The notes below the pieces were generated by a model. It was not told the DNA's origin and made no database searches. It worked only from the letters and a program-made list of their open reading frames with translations. Position numbers and translations under genes: made by a program. A stretch of 64,000 nt of DNA from Shewanella phaeophyticola. Lineage in GTDB: Bacteria > Pseudomonadota > Gammaproteobacteria > Enterobacterales > Shewanellaceae. Positions 23,697-32,631 of this stretch are shown here, one piece after another (the first letter of the stretch is position 1; every line of letters starts with the position of its first letter). The DNA is taken from NCBI RefSeq assembly GCF_025398315.1, contig NZ_JAODOQ010000001.1, forward strand, positions 2,170,001-2,234,000, written 5' to 3'.

Positions 23697-25436
23697 ATGA
23701 TATTTACTGTTGATAATGTGGTGGAGAAAAACCTACCAAATGTACACAGCAAACCCTGGTTAGCCACACCAACCAAGGCGATGTTGCGTTATTTACTCCA
23801 CGAAAAACAATGTAATGACATTGCCAATGAACACGCACATTTATCTGGAGTGGACTTTGTTGAACAAATTCTTGCCTGTTTAAACTTTACTTACAGTGTG
23901 CCTAATAACGAAGTTGAGAATATCCCACACGAAGGCCGAGTGGTGATATACGCTAATCACCCAATAGGCTCACTCGATGCTTTAACGTTAATCAAACTCA
24001 TTAGCCAGGTTCGCCCTGACATTAAAGTGGTCGCCAATGAATTATTAATGGCCATTAAACCGCTACATTCCATCCTATTACCTGTGCGTAATATGACCGG
24101 CGGCACACCCAAGCAACATCTAGATGAAATACATCGGCATTTAAAAAGTGAAGGTGCTGTACTGATATTTCCGTCAGGCGAAGTGTCACGTTTACGACCC
24201 TCTGGTGTCACCGATTTACATTGGCACAGTGGCTTTTTAAAAATGGCTCGTGCCTGTAATGCGCCCCTATTACCTATTTTTGTAGACGCAAAAAATTCGC
24301 CGACGTTTTATGGCGCTTCAATGCTTTATAAACCGTTAGCAACTTTATTGTTAGTCAAAGAAATGTTTAAGCAAGTCAACCAAGTCATGCCAATTCGTAT
24401 TGGGCAGTTGATAGCCAAAGAAGTGGTTAACACCCAGGACTTTCCCTTAAAAACAAAAGTAAAACTGCTTAAAAACCATTTATACCGAATAGGCAAAAAT
24501 CGGAGCCCGTTATTTACAACCCAAAATGCCATTGCTCACCCGGAGAAACGCAGCGAGCTGCAAAGTGCGTTAACACAATGCGAATTACTCGGGCAAACCC
24601 AAGACAACAAACAAATCTACCTGTACAAGCATCAACACAGTAGCGCTATCATGCGTGAAATCGGTCGACTAAGAGAAATTGCTTTTCGTGCTGTAGGCGA
24701 AGGTACAGGCAAACGGCGCGACACCGACAAATACGACAACCATTATTTACACCTAGTATTATGGGACAAAGATGATTTAGAAATCGTCGGTGCATACCGC
24801 TTTGCCAGCGCTAAGGCGTCACATGAAAATGTTGGCGAAAACTTACTCTACAGCCAATCGTTATTTGATTACAAAGACGCCTTTGCCCCTTATTTTGACC
24901 AAGGATTAGAACTTGGCCGCAGTTTTGTACAACCTAAATATTGGGGCCGCAGAAGCCTAGAATACCTTTGGCAAGGCATTGGTGCGTTTTTAGTAAAGCA
25001 CCCCCAATATCGCTATTTATTTTACCCAGTATCGTTAAGTGACAGCATGCCGTTACAAGCAAAGGAAATGATAGTGTTTTTCTACCAGCATCACTTTGCA
25101 ACCGAAAAAGTATTAGCTAGCTCATTTAATTCATATCAATTTACACCTGAAAAAATAGCCCAATTACAACTCCTGTTTAACGGCAGCGACTACGCTGAAA
25201 ACTTTAAAATACTTAAACGGACATTAGCAAATATGGCTGTATCAGTACCGACGTTATTTAAACAATATGGTGAATTGTGCGACAACCAAGGCGTTAAATT
25301 TTTAGACTTTGGTATCGACCCTGAATTTGGTGATTGCATTGATGGTTTAGTCTTGGTAGATATTCACCAACTTAAACCCATTAAATATCAAAAATACCTA
25401 GCAGGCCATTTACCACAAGACCAAATTGCCTCTTAA
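23697..25436 (+). CDS. Bifunctional acyltransferase: PlsC/OlsA-like plus OlsB-like GNAT domains (OlsF type)
   Basis: The 579-residue protein fuses two acyltransferase modules. Residues about 65-290 are a lysophospholipid acyltransferase with YANHPIGSLD (the HX4D motif, here NHPIGSLD) and FPSGEVSRL. Residues about 310-570 are an OlsB-like N-acyltransferase with IGRLREIAFRAVGEGTG, LELGRSFVQPKYWGRRSLEYLWQGIG, and YLFYPVSLS. This layout is that of OlsF, which makes ornithine lipids in two steps. Substrate is inferred, not seen. ATG at 23697 follows AAGGATAAGG. It is the second gene of a pair with a metallophosphoesterase. An intact GGGGCC at 24943 shows that not every such motif is corrupted. Confidence 0.85.
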   Translation: MIFTVDNVVEKNLPNVHSKPWLATPTKAMLRYLLHEKQCNDIANEHAHLSGVDFVEQILACLNFTYSVPNNEVENIPHEGRVVIYANHPIGSLDALTLIKLISQVRPDIKVVANELLMAIKPLHSILLPVRNMTGGTPKQHLDEIHRHLKSEGAVLIFPSGEVSRLRPSGVTDLHWHSGFLKMARACNAPLLPIFVDAKNSPTFYGASMLYKPLATLLLVKEMFKQVNQVMPIRIGQLIAKEVVNTQDFPLKTKVKLLKNHLYRIGKNRSPLFTTQNAIAHPEKRSELQSALTQCELLGQTQDNKQIYLYKHQHSSAIMREIGRLREIAFRAVGEGTGKRRDTDKYDNHYLHLVLWDKDDLEIVGAYRFASAKASHENVGENLLYSQSLFDYKDAFAPYFDQGLELGRSFVQPKYWGRRSLEYLWQGIGAFLVKHPQYRYLFYPVSLSDSMPLQAKEMIVFFYQHHFATEKVLASSFNSYQFTPEKIAQLQLLFNGSDYAENFKILKRTLANMAVSVPTLFKQYGELCDNQGVKFLDFGIDPEFGDCIDGLVLVDIHQLKPIKYQKYLAGHLPQDQIAS

Positions 25437-25538
25437 ACATGAATTAAATGGATTGTTTCGCTGCGGTTATAAATCGTTAAATGATTGTTGCGCTATTATT
25501 TATCTGATATAAAAAGATAAATGAGTGGAGAATCACCT

Positions 25539-26012
25539 ATGACAATATCGACAGATACAACGGATCAGACAACAAGTGACACAACAGCGCTATCACCGCA
25601 TCGACACATCAGCGTGGCCGATATCATGATCACTCGCGTTGTGACAATCGAAATGGATGATCGCTTGTCATTGGCTAAAGAAATTTTCGATAATGTCAGC
25701 TTTCACCACTTACTGGTTATCGATGAAGACAATCACTTGACAGGTATTTTATCGCATCGAGACTTTTTAAGTGCGTTAAGCCCCAATATTGGTACCGCAG
25801 CAGAACTCATTCGTGATACTGAAACCTTACAAAAACGAGTTCATCAAGTAATGAGCCACAACCCTTTAACGATTGCCCCCCATTGTGATATCAACCTCGC
25901 GACTCAGCTCATTTTAGACAATAACATTGGCTGCCTTCCTGTATTAGAAAATAACAATATTGTCGGTATTATTACCTGGAAAGATTTACTCAAGGCGTAT
26001 TACAGCACTTAA
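25539..26012 (+). CDS. CBS-domain protein
   Basis: A tandem CBS pair (about residues 25-75 and 90-150) fills this 157-residue soluble protein; such pairs bind adenine nucleotides and act as energy sensors. Motifs seen are VADIMITRVVTIEMDD with LVIDEDNHLTGILSHRDFL, and VHQVMSHNPLTIAPH with LPVLENNNIVGIITWKDLL. No catalytic domain is attached. I chose ATG at 25539 because GTGGAG lies eight bases upstream; ATG at 25521 would place that RBS inside the gene. It is 102 bases after the acyltransferase and may be separately transcribed. Confidence 0.88.
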   Translation: MTISTDTTDQTTSDTTALSPHRHISVADIMITRVVTIEMDDRLSLAKEIFDNVSFHHLLVIDEDNHLTGILSHRDFLSALSPNIGTAAELIRDTETLQKRVHQVMSHNPLTIAPHCDINLATQLILDNNIGCLPVLENNNIVGIITWKDLLKAYYST

Positions 26013-26346
26013 CTCAAGCCGAACTAATAAGATTACACACTTATTCAGCACTAACATAAGCAAATGTTAGACGAATGAGTGTGGTGCTTGCCAGCACCTT
26101 AGCCATAACCTCTGCTTTACCCAATATCTTCTATTTTGCAACTAACAATATAAAAATAAATATTGCTATAGCCAGCAATAACATAGGTTAATTTCTTAAA
26201 TTGTTCATATTTGTGTGCTGGAAAATGTCACACGGCTCTGCTTTTATTAATGTTAATAAGGAAATAAAAGCCAACTGAATAATGACTTAATCTCACAGCG
26301 TTTGTATCGGTAAATTGCGTAGTTATCATATGGAAGGATAAACATT
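26013..26346. other. Intergenic region with two small hairpins
   Basis: No gene is visible. GGTGCT-tgcc-AGCACC (26083-26098) and TATTGCT-atagcc-AGCAATA (26161-26180) form short stems, but neither has a proper T tract; the first may be a weak terminator for the CBS gene. Confidence 0.45.
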
Positions 26347-26691
26347 ATGATTAAATTTTCTTACCTACTCAATCAAGACAATATTGAGTTACAAGCAAGC
26401 AATTGGTGTGGCCTAGAACGGGTGTATATTAATGGCAAGGTCGTGTCGCGCAAATTTAACTTTGGCTTACAGAGCATGCATGATGTGTTGCTCGATAACG
26501 GTAAAAAGTGCCGTTTTCAACTCATCACCGATCCGCAAACCTCATTAGTGTCTTGCCGTATATACAAGCAAAATCAACTGGTAACCATTTTAAAGCAAGG
26601 AAAAAAGCAGCTACAAAAAAGCCAGTTCATCATTGAAACTGGCTTTGTGATTGTGTGTGTAGGCATATTGAGTATGTATTTTTTAAGCTAA
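26347..26691 (+). CDS. Small hypothetical protein with C-terminal membrane anchor
   Basis: The 114-residue product is not assigned to a named family. Residues 1-90 look like a small beta-rich soluble domain (LNQDNIELQASNWCGLERVYING, then FGLQSMHDVLLDNGKKCRFQL), and residues about 94-112 are one hydrophobic segment (FIIETGFVIVCVGILSMYF) that would anchor it in the membrane with the domain on the cytoplasmic side. ATG follows GAAGGATAAACATT, a good RBS. It stands alone and is convergent with the TonB-like gene. Confidence 0.7.
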   Translation: MIKFSYLLNQDNIELQASNWCGLERVYINGKVVSRKFNFGLQSMHDVLLDNGKKCRFQLITDPQTSLVSCRIYKQNQLVTILKQGKKQLQKSQFIIETGFVIVCVGILSMYFLS

Positions 26692-26716
26692 TTCACACGA
26701 CTCATTAACCTCTTTA

Positions 26717-27829
26717 TTAACCTAGGGTAAAGTCTAAACGCACTGTTGAAGTACCTTTGGTCGGCTTACCATCCACAAACTTAGGTGCATAACGCCATTG
26801 GGTCAGCGCCTCCACTGATTCTTTCTCAAATTGACTGCCACCTTTAGAGTCTAGCACTTGTGGTGATTGCACAAAACCTTGCTCATCTACGGTAAATTGT
26901 AATTTGACCCAACCACTTTTACCCCGCTTTGCATAAGACTTAGGGTAATTAGGTGGTGTTCTAAATAAAGGCGTTTGCTCTTGTTGCTCGTTCCAAGGCG
27001 TCATTTTACCAATGGCAATACAATGCTCAGTAGCTTGATCATCTTGGCCTCGTTTTTGATAAATATCAACAAGCAAAGCATGAGCACGTAGTTCATGCGG
27101 ATGACTGTAGGGCAATGCCTGATATTGTTTTATCACCTCAACTAGCGCATCAACGGCTTTAGTGTGCTTACCCATCGCCTCATTTAATACCCCATAAAGG
27201 TATGTTGCATTAACACGTTTTATCGCGTTATCAGGTAGCTTGTTGACATAAATATCATAAGCATCAAAAGCGAAACGTCTAACGGCTCGGGTATAAAAGT
27301 CCGTACCCGTTAGGCGATAAAAAGCCAAGGTTTTCACTTCAGCTATAGTGAATTCATTATCCGCTTCTTGCGCAATTTCAATCGCCTCAAACAACACTTT
27401 TTTGGCATAGGCATCATCAGCTGTCGTTTGTGCTAACCCCACAAGTGGATCAACAAAGGCAATATCGTTTTCAGGTAATTTTTGACGATACACTGTTAGA
27501 GCAGACTCAAATAATTGTTGTGCTTTAATCACAGATTCATCTTGAACAACTCGACCTTTATTATTCTGCTTAGACTGCTCAACAATAGCATTAGCCCAAT
27601 TCATAGCTAACTTTGCGCTATCAATACTATCGACACCAAATTTTACCGCGCCAAGTTCATAAGCTTGCCTAGCATAGGTGATAATGTCTGCTTGGTTATT
27701 GGCTTGAACAGCCTGGTTGTAATCTTGGTATGCGAGTGAGAATCCCGCCGTATCGGTATCTGTTGGTACAGCATTAGCCATCTGACTGACAAAAACACTC
27801 ACTACCGATAAACGTAAAAATATATGCAT
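26717..27829 (-). CDS. Exported TonB C-terminal domain protein with helical repeats
   Basis: The protein has an N-terminal signal peptide (MHIFLRLSVVSVFVSQMANA) and then about 230 residues of TPR-like helical repeats, with a C-terminal TonB domain of about 85 residues (SYAKRGKSGWVKLQFTVDEQGFVQSPQVLDS, then ALTQWRYAPKFVDGKP). It lacks the N-terminal membrane anchor and Pro-rich linker of true TonB, so it is a periplasmic TonB-box-binding or scaffold protein, not the energy transducer itself. ATG at 27829 is preferred to the upstream TTG at 27838, which sits against the RBS AAGGAA. It is divergent from the DUF1538 operon. Confidence 0.8.
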   Translation of the reverse strand: MHIFLRLSVVSVFVSQMANAVPTDTDTAGFSLAYQDYNQAVQANNQADIITYARQAYELGAVKFGVDSIDSAKLAMNWANAIVEQSKQNNKGRVVQDESVIKAQQLFESALTVYRQKLPENDIAFVDPLVGLAQTTADDAYAKKVLFEAIEIAQEADNEFTIAEVKTLAFYRLTGTDFYTRAVRRFAFDAYDIYVNKLPDNAIKRVNATYLYGVLNEAMGKHTKAVDALVEVIKQYQALPYSHPHELRAHALLVDIYQKRGQDDQATEHCIAIGKMTPWNEQQEQTPLFRTPPNYPKSYAKRGKSGWVKLQFTVDEQGFVQSPQVLDSKGGSQFEKESVEALTQWRYAPKFVDGKPTKGTSTVRLDFTLG

Positions 27830-28044
27830 GGGTATCAATTCCTTTTTGTGTCTTCCCTATACTCAAATCACTTAATAGCTAAACAGATCGCTCTAGAACA
27901 ATGCCGTTTTATGACTGAGATCTCGTTACCAAAGATTATTGTAATCAATTTGTTGCCAAATATCCAACGTACGCCAAACTGAAGTAAAGGTGCTTCAAAC
28001 ACCAAAATTTGTATTCCTTAATAACGGTTTAACAAGGAGACTCA

Positions 28045-28782
28045 ATGTCAGCCATTGCTAAATTGATGCAAGCCATGTTAGCCAGTTTCAAAGATCTTAT
28101 TCCTATTATTCTCGTTGTTAGTTTTTTTGAAATATTTGTCCTTCATCAAGCGCCTGCAGAGCTGGGTTCTATCCTTATTGGTTTAGTCTTTATTGTTTTG
28201 GGATTAACATTTTTTGTGTTTGGTTTAGAAATGGGGTTATTCCCCATAGGTGAATCATTAGCAGAAGCACTAGCACGTAAAGGCAGTGTTTTTTGGTTAG
28301 TGATTTTCTCATTTTCATTGGGGTTTGGTACCACATTGGCGGAACCAGCACTAACAGCTGTGGCTAACGAAGCGGCACAAGTTGCCGCTAATGCTAGGGC
28401 GATTGAGGCCAATGAGCAGGCCATGAGCACTTACGCGATGGGACTGCGAATTACAGTGGCCATTTCGGTGGGTCTGGCCATTTTGCTTGGGGTTGTGCGT
28501 ATTCTTAAAGGTTGGCCGATTCATTACTTAATTATTGGTGGCTACATAATAGTGATGATCCTCACCAGTTTTGCCCCGGCCAATATCATTGGTATTGCCT
28601 ACGACTCCGGTGGCGTCACCACATCAACCATTACCGTGCCCTTAGTGACGGCATTAGGTGTTGGTCTTGCCAGTGTGATTAAAGGCAGAAACCCGATGTT
28701 AGATGGTTTTGGATTGATAGCTTTTGCCAGCCTCAGCCCAATGATTTTTGTATTGATTTACGGCATGGTGTTTTTAAATTGA
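28045..28782 (+). CDS. DUF1538 membrane protein 1
   Basis: This 245-residue integral membrane protein (about seven hydrophobic segments) belongs to DUF1538, probably a transporter half. Conserved blocks are [36 protein letters not shown], and [20 protein letters not shown]. The same three blocks recur in the next gene, so the two are paralogues that likely form one heterodimeric unit. ATG follows AAGGAGACTCA. It leads a four-gene operon with a P-II protein and a CBS protein, which implies regulation by nitrogen or energy status. Substrate is unknown. Confidence 0.85.
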   Translation: MSAIAKLMQAMLASFKDLIPIILVVSFFEIFVLHQAPAELGSILIGLVFIVLGLTFFVFGLEMGLFPIGESLAEALARKGSVFWLVIFSFSLGFGTTLAEPALTAVANEAAQVAANARAIEANEQAMSTYAMGLRITVAISVGLAILLGVVRILKGWPIHYLIIGGYIIVMILTSFAPANIIGIAYDSGGVTTSTITVPLVTALGVGLASVIKGRNPMLDGFGLIAFASLSPMIFVLIYGMVFLN

Positions 28783-28822
28783 ATAAGCACAGTAGCACAA
28801 CGACACACTACGAGGAGTGCGC

Positions 28823-29589
28823 TTGTTTAATGAACTGATCGGCACTTTATTACTGACCGCTCGTGATGTTATCCCCATCGCGGTGATTTTATTTGGCTTT
28901 CAGCTTGGGGTGCTTAAACGCCCTGTAAACCAGTGGCGCAGAGTGCTGCTTGGATTTGTGTATGTGATTATAGGATTAACCTTTTTCTTAGTCGGTTTAC
29001 AGCTCGCACTGTTCCCCATAGGCGAAAGCATGGCAAACCAATTAACCACCAGCGAGTTTTTACACCCAAATGGCAGTAAGGCGCCTTTCATCTGGCAAGA
29101 TTATTTTTGGGTTTATGTATTTGCAGCCGCAATTGGTTTTAGTACCACCATTGCCGAGCCGTCGCTGATTGCCGTTGCAATTAAAGCCAATCAAGTGTCT
29201 GCTGGCACCATTGGCATTCAAGGTTTACGTATTTCGGTCGCATTTGGTGTGGCAATTGGGATTACCTTAGGTTGTTTTCGTATTGTGGTTGGCGATCCCA
29301 TTCATTACTACATTATGGCAGGTTACGTCATCGTGGTTATCCAAACCTTTTATGCGCCTAAAATGATTATACCTTTGGCATATGACTCAGGTGGCGTGAC
29401 CACATCAACCGTAACCGTGCCTTTGGTTGCGGCATTGGCCTTGGGCTTGCCACCAACGTTGAAGGCCGTAATCCACTCATTGACGGCTTTGGTTTAATCG
29501 CCTTTGCCAGTTTATTTCCGATGATCACCGTAATGGGTTATGCCCAGGTCGTTGACTATTTATCTAAACGTAAAGCGATTAAGGAGTAA
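28823..29589 (+). CDS. DUF1538 membrane protein 2 (frameshifted in this sequence)
   Basis: The second paralogue shows [36 protein letters not shown] and [22 protein letters not shown]. As written the frame ends early at 29497. A one-base loss in TTGCCACC (29447-29454; expected TTGGCCACC or similar) shifts it; the restored frame reads [19 protein letters not shown] and stops at 29589, giving 255 residues, close to its partner. A TTG start at 28823 is five bases after GAGGAG; GTG at 28817 overlaps that RBS. The stop overlaps the RBS of the P-II gene. Confidence 0.82.
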
Positions 29590-29592
29590 CCT

Positions 29593-29943
29593 ATGCGCTT
29601 TAAATTAATCGTCGCGTTTGTTGACGAAGACTGTACCGACGAAGTGCTCGATGCCGCGCGTCTTGCTGGGGCCACTGGAGCCACTGTCATTAATCATGCT
29701 CGTGGTGAAGGCTTAGAAAAAAAGAAAACCTTTATGGGTCTTACATTAGATGTCCAGCGCGATGTCATTTTATGGTTGGTTGAAGAACATATGTGTCGCT
29801 GTATTTTAGAAACCATTGCCAAAGTGGGTGAATTTGATACCAACTCAGGTAAAGGTATTGCGATTCAAATTGATGTTGAAGATGCTGTAGGTGTGGCTCA
29901 TCAGGTAGAAAAGTTAACTAAAGACATTGAGGATCAAATATGA
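29593..29943 (+). CDS. P-II family signalling protein (divergent)
   Basis: A 116-residue ferredoxin-like trimeric signal protein of the P-II group. The core LIVAFVDEDCTDEVLDAARLAGATGATVINHARGEG and the late GKGIAIQIDVEDAVGV loop match P-II, but the T-loop lacks the usual uridylylated tyrosine context, so it is not GlnB or GlnK. P-II proteins bind ATP, ADP and often 2-oxoglutarate and dock onto membrane transporters; here the adjacent DUF1538 pair is the obvious target (inference). ATG follows AAGGAGTAACCT; the stop overlaps the start of the CBS gene (ATGA). Confidence 0.88.
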   Translation: MRFKLIVAFVDEDCTDEVLDAARLAGATGATVINHARGEGLEKKKTFMGLTLDVQRDVILWLVEEHMCRCILETIAKVGEFDTNSGKGIAIQIDVEDAVGVAHQVEKLTKDIEDQI

Positions 29944-30413
29944 CTAAGTCAACCCCCACCCTTAACCGCGATGTAATGAATAACCGTTACGCCATGGTGG
30001 ACGGTATGCATACAGTTGCGGAGGCCATTCAAGTTGCCGTGACCAAAAATGTCAGTATTTTGGTGGTCGATAAACGCAACGAACATGACGAATACGGCAT
30101 GGTATTAATGAGTGATATTGCCCGAAAAGTGCTTGCCAAAGATAAGTCATCCGAGCGCACCAATATTTATGAAATTATGATAAAACCGGTATTTTCTGTA
30201 CCTGCTGACATGGATGTACGTTATACCGCAAGGCTATTTGAACGCTTTAATATTAATAAAGCACCCGTGGTAGAGTCAGGCAGCATTTTGGGCTTTGTTA
30301 CCTATGAAGATATTGTCTTAAAGGGGATGATTAACACCCCTCTTTATGATGGCACTGTAATATTTGCTAGACTTGAAAAACGTATGTTCAGGTTTTCAGG
30401 TACATATACCTAA
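29940..30413 (+). CDS. CBS-domain protein of the DUF1538/P-II operon
   Basis: This 157-residue protein is a single tandem CBS pair. CBS1 (about residues 10-70) includes YAMVDGMHTVAEAIQVAVTKNVSILVVD; CBS2 (about 78-140) includes IMIKPVFSVPADMDVRYTARLFERFNINKAPVVE and ILGFVTYEDIVLKGM. It starts four bases inside the P-II stop, so translation is coupled. It probably senses AMP/ATP and modulates the membrane pair together with the P-II protein. An imperfect terminator follows. Confidence 0.86.
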   Translation: MTKSTPTLNRDVMNNRYAMVDGMHTVAEAIQVAVTKNVSILVVDKRNEHDEYGMVLMSDIARKVLAKDKSSERTNIYEIMIKPVFSVPADMDVRYTARLFERFNINKAPVVESGSILGFVTYEDIVLKGMINTPLYDGTVIFARLEKRMFRFSGTYT

Positions 30414-30433
30414 TCAACTTAAAGACTATAATT

Positions 30434-30463
30434 AAGGGCATTAATTTGAAATAATGCCCTGAT
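30434..30463 (+). terminator. Probable terminator after the DUF1538 operon
   Basis: AGGGCATTA and TAATGCCCT pair perfectly around an eight-base loop 20 bases after the CBS stop; the following T content is weak (GATTAAATCTTT), so efficiency is uncertain. Confidence 0.6.
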
Positions 30464-30494
30464 TAAATCTTTACAAAACGTTAACCGAATATTG

Positions 30495-32129
30495 CTAAAC
30501 AGCATCCTGCTGAGCTATCTCTTGGGGTTGTGATGTTAGCGTAATGAGAGATGGAAAATCACACACTACATTACGGCCGCTATTTTTGGCCTGATATAAC
30601 GCCTTGTCTGCCAGCTTAATCAGTTCTTCTAATTTATTCATGTGACAGTGATACTCTGCCACCCCAAAACTGGCTGTAACAGATAACCCCTCCCCGTCGT
30701 GAGATACCGTTACAGACGCTATCTTTTCACGAATAGCGTTGGCCAATTGAATCGCTGCTTGTTGCGAAGTGTTAGGCAAAAATATAATAAATTCTTCTCC
30801 GCCCCATCGAGCAAGTACATCACTTTTTCTTATATGTTGTTGTAATGTTTTGGCTATCGCTTTTAGAGCAGAATCTCCCACTGCGTGGCCGTATTTATCA
30901 TTAATGGTTTTAAACCAATCAATATCTAACAGGATCATACTAAATGGCGTTTCCTCCCTTACACCCAACTCCCACAACGGTGTGGTATTAACAATAAAAG
31001 CCCGCCGATTATACAAGCCTGTTAAGTGATCATACTGAGCAATGACTTCTGCCGTAATACGCGCCTTATCAACTTCTTGTAAATTAAACGCTAATGCTAA
31101 AGCTAAAATCGACATCTCAATTAACATGCCTATTTCAATTCCATGAAATAAAAAGGTATTGTATGGAATTGCCCCCCAGGTTGTTGCCGCCGAAAAAGCC
31201 GCGCCCCCGGCTTTAAGAAAAACCGCTGGAATAAAAAATTTAACCATAGCATGGCCATTTTTTAGCGCTAGCAACCCAAGGCTGATAAAAATAACCACTA
31301 AACACGAGGTCAACGCCACCCCAATATTCACCGCCAATAGTTGATCGCCATAAATGAACACGCCCAACATAAGCAATATTAGCGAAACATAAATGAGATG
31401 ATTCAAGCGATATACAAGAGGTAAATAGGTTTTTAACTTCAGAAACTCAAAGCAAAATGCAATGCCAAAAAGAATGTAACAGTATAGAAAAAAGATCATA
31501 GCCCAACGTTGAACAAACAAAGCCTCCGGCCAGAACAATTTAAAACCATGGCCTGTATAAGCAATATTTAAGCTCAAAAAAGAAACCAAATACAGAGAGT
31601 AATAAATATATCGGCTGTCTTTTAAACTAGCAGAAAGCACTATGTTGTACACCAGTAGCATTAAAAACGCGCCGTACAAAAAGCCATAAAAGTAATGATT
31701 AATTTCTAAATTACGTTGGATCATTTTTTCTGTGGTCAAATACAGAGGGATCAATAACGGGTCTTTTGATTCAAACCTAATCAACACTTGGGTTAAGCCA
31801 GGCTTAAACTCATAAGCTTCGGATATCATCCTTGTTTGAGAGCGACGCGAACTAAAAGGAAGTGTGTCACCGGTAAAGACATTAGCGACTAACTTATTTT
31901 GCCGAACAAAGTAAAAGTTAGCACTGTCTAACCAGGCTGAATCAAGATAAAAAAACTTTTTTATGGGTAGATTGGATGCATTGTTAATCAACACAGAAGT
32001 CCAAATCACATCACGGGTAAAACCAAAGCTGACTTTACCGTCATGGTTTGGGACAAAATCACCTTGCCGATAACGACTCAGTGCATCTTCAAACGACACG
32101 TCGCCACTCGTAACCTGTAAAATAGCCAA
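30495..32129 (-). CDS. Diguanylate cyclase with 7TMR-DISM sensor (5' end uncertain)
   Basis: The protein makes c-di-GMP in response to an unknown extracytoplasmic signal. Residues about 1-125 are a periplasmic 7TMR-DISM ectodomain, about 140-345 are seven membrane segments (7TMR-DISM_7TM), and about 365-530 are GGDEF with the active-site motif WGGEEF and the substrate region LLDIDWFKTINDKYGHAVGD. An inhibitory RxxD site (RKSD) lies just before GGEEF. The start is unclear: TTG 32129 is the first usual start, but the frame stays open upstream and encodes a signal-peptide-like segment (FAIQHLLALLFFCSFYVVS) without any ATG, GTG or TTG, reaching into the MITE at 32245. Confidence 0.87.
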   Translation of the reverse strand: MAILQVTSGDVSFEDALSRYRQGDFVPNHDGKVSFGFTRDVIWTSVLINNASNLPIKKFFYLDSAWLDSANFYFVRQNKLVANVFTGDTLPFSSRRSQTRMISEAYEFKPGLTQVLIRFESKDPLLIPLYLTTEKMIQRNLEINHYFYGFLYGAFLMLLVYNIVLSASLKDSRYIYYSLYLVSFLSLNIAYTGHGFKLFWPEALFVQRWAMIFFLYCYILFGIAFCFEFLKLKTYLPLVYRLNHLIYVSLILLMLGVFIYGDQLLAVNIGVALTSCLVVIFISLGLLALKNGHAMVKFFIPAVFLKAGGAAFSAATTWGAIPYNTFLFHGIEIGMLIEMSILALALAFNLQEVDKARITAEVIAQYDHLTGLYNRRAFIVNTTPLWELGVREETPFSMILLDIDWFKTINDKYGHAVGDSALKAIAKTLQQHIRKSDVLARWGGEEFIIFLPNTSQQAAIQLANAIREKIASVTVSHDGEGLSVTASFGVAEYHCHMNKLEELIKLADKALYQAKNSGRNVVCDFPSLITLTSQPQEIAQQDAV

Positions 32130-32244
32130 TTGCTGGCTAATGAATAACTCATCAGCAACACTTGTTAATTCAACAGGTTTACTTACAACGTAAAAACTGC
32201 AAAAAAATAGTAAAGCCAGTAAATGTTGAATAGCGAATACCTTA

Positions 32245-32450
32245 GGGTCTGTTGATCTTTCAAGGTTGTTTTTGCAGCGAATTGTTGGCCATTACTCATA
32301 TATATAACTGCGCGGCAGAGACTTTGAAGTGTAGTTATTCTACATAAAAAGTCGATAACGCAGTAAAAATGGCCAACAAACGCTGCCCGAAGGGTTCGGC
32401 TAAAAACGTTTTACTCGAACAAAATTCAAACAGCAAAGATCAACAGACCC
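32245..32450. mobile_element. MITE copy 1, TA-flanked, 206 bp
   Basis: A non-coding element bounded by perfect 16-bp terminal inverted repeats, GGGTCTGTTGATCTTT and AAAGATCAACAGACCC, with TA on both sides (32243-32244 and 32451-32452) as target duplication. Subterminal inverted segments also match (GCAGCGAATTGTTGGCC near the left, GGCCAACAAACGCTGC near the right). A second, longer copy is at 44364-44626. The TA duplication suggests mobilisation by an IS630/Tc1-type transposase, which is not encoded in this window. Confidence 0.85.
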
Positions 32451-32452
32451 TA

Positions 32453-32631
32453 GCAATTTATTTAATATTAGATTAGTCCCTGATTTTATTTTTGTCTAAC
32501 CATTCTGAACGCGCAAATATGACCTATGACTTTATGAAATGATGTCCAAACTAAACAAGAACTGCTCATGGTGCTTATTCTCACTTTATGCATTATAAAC
32601 GGCATAAATAATAAACAATTACGATTTTGCC
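32453..32631. other. Short intergenic stretch between MITE and LysR gene
   Basis: AT-rich spacer with no gene. It lies upstream of the diguanylate cyclase beyond the MITE and downstream of the LysR gene; no clear terminator hairpin is seen. Confidence 0.4.

Noticed and set aside
26717..27829. A true TonB energy transducer
   Set aside because: It has a cleavable signal peptide, no N-terminal anchor and no Pro-rich spacer, and no ExbB/ExbD neighbours.
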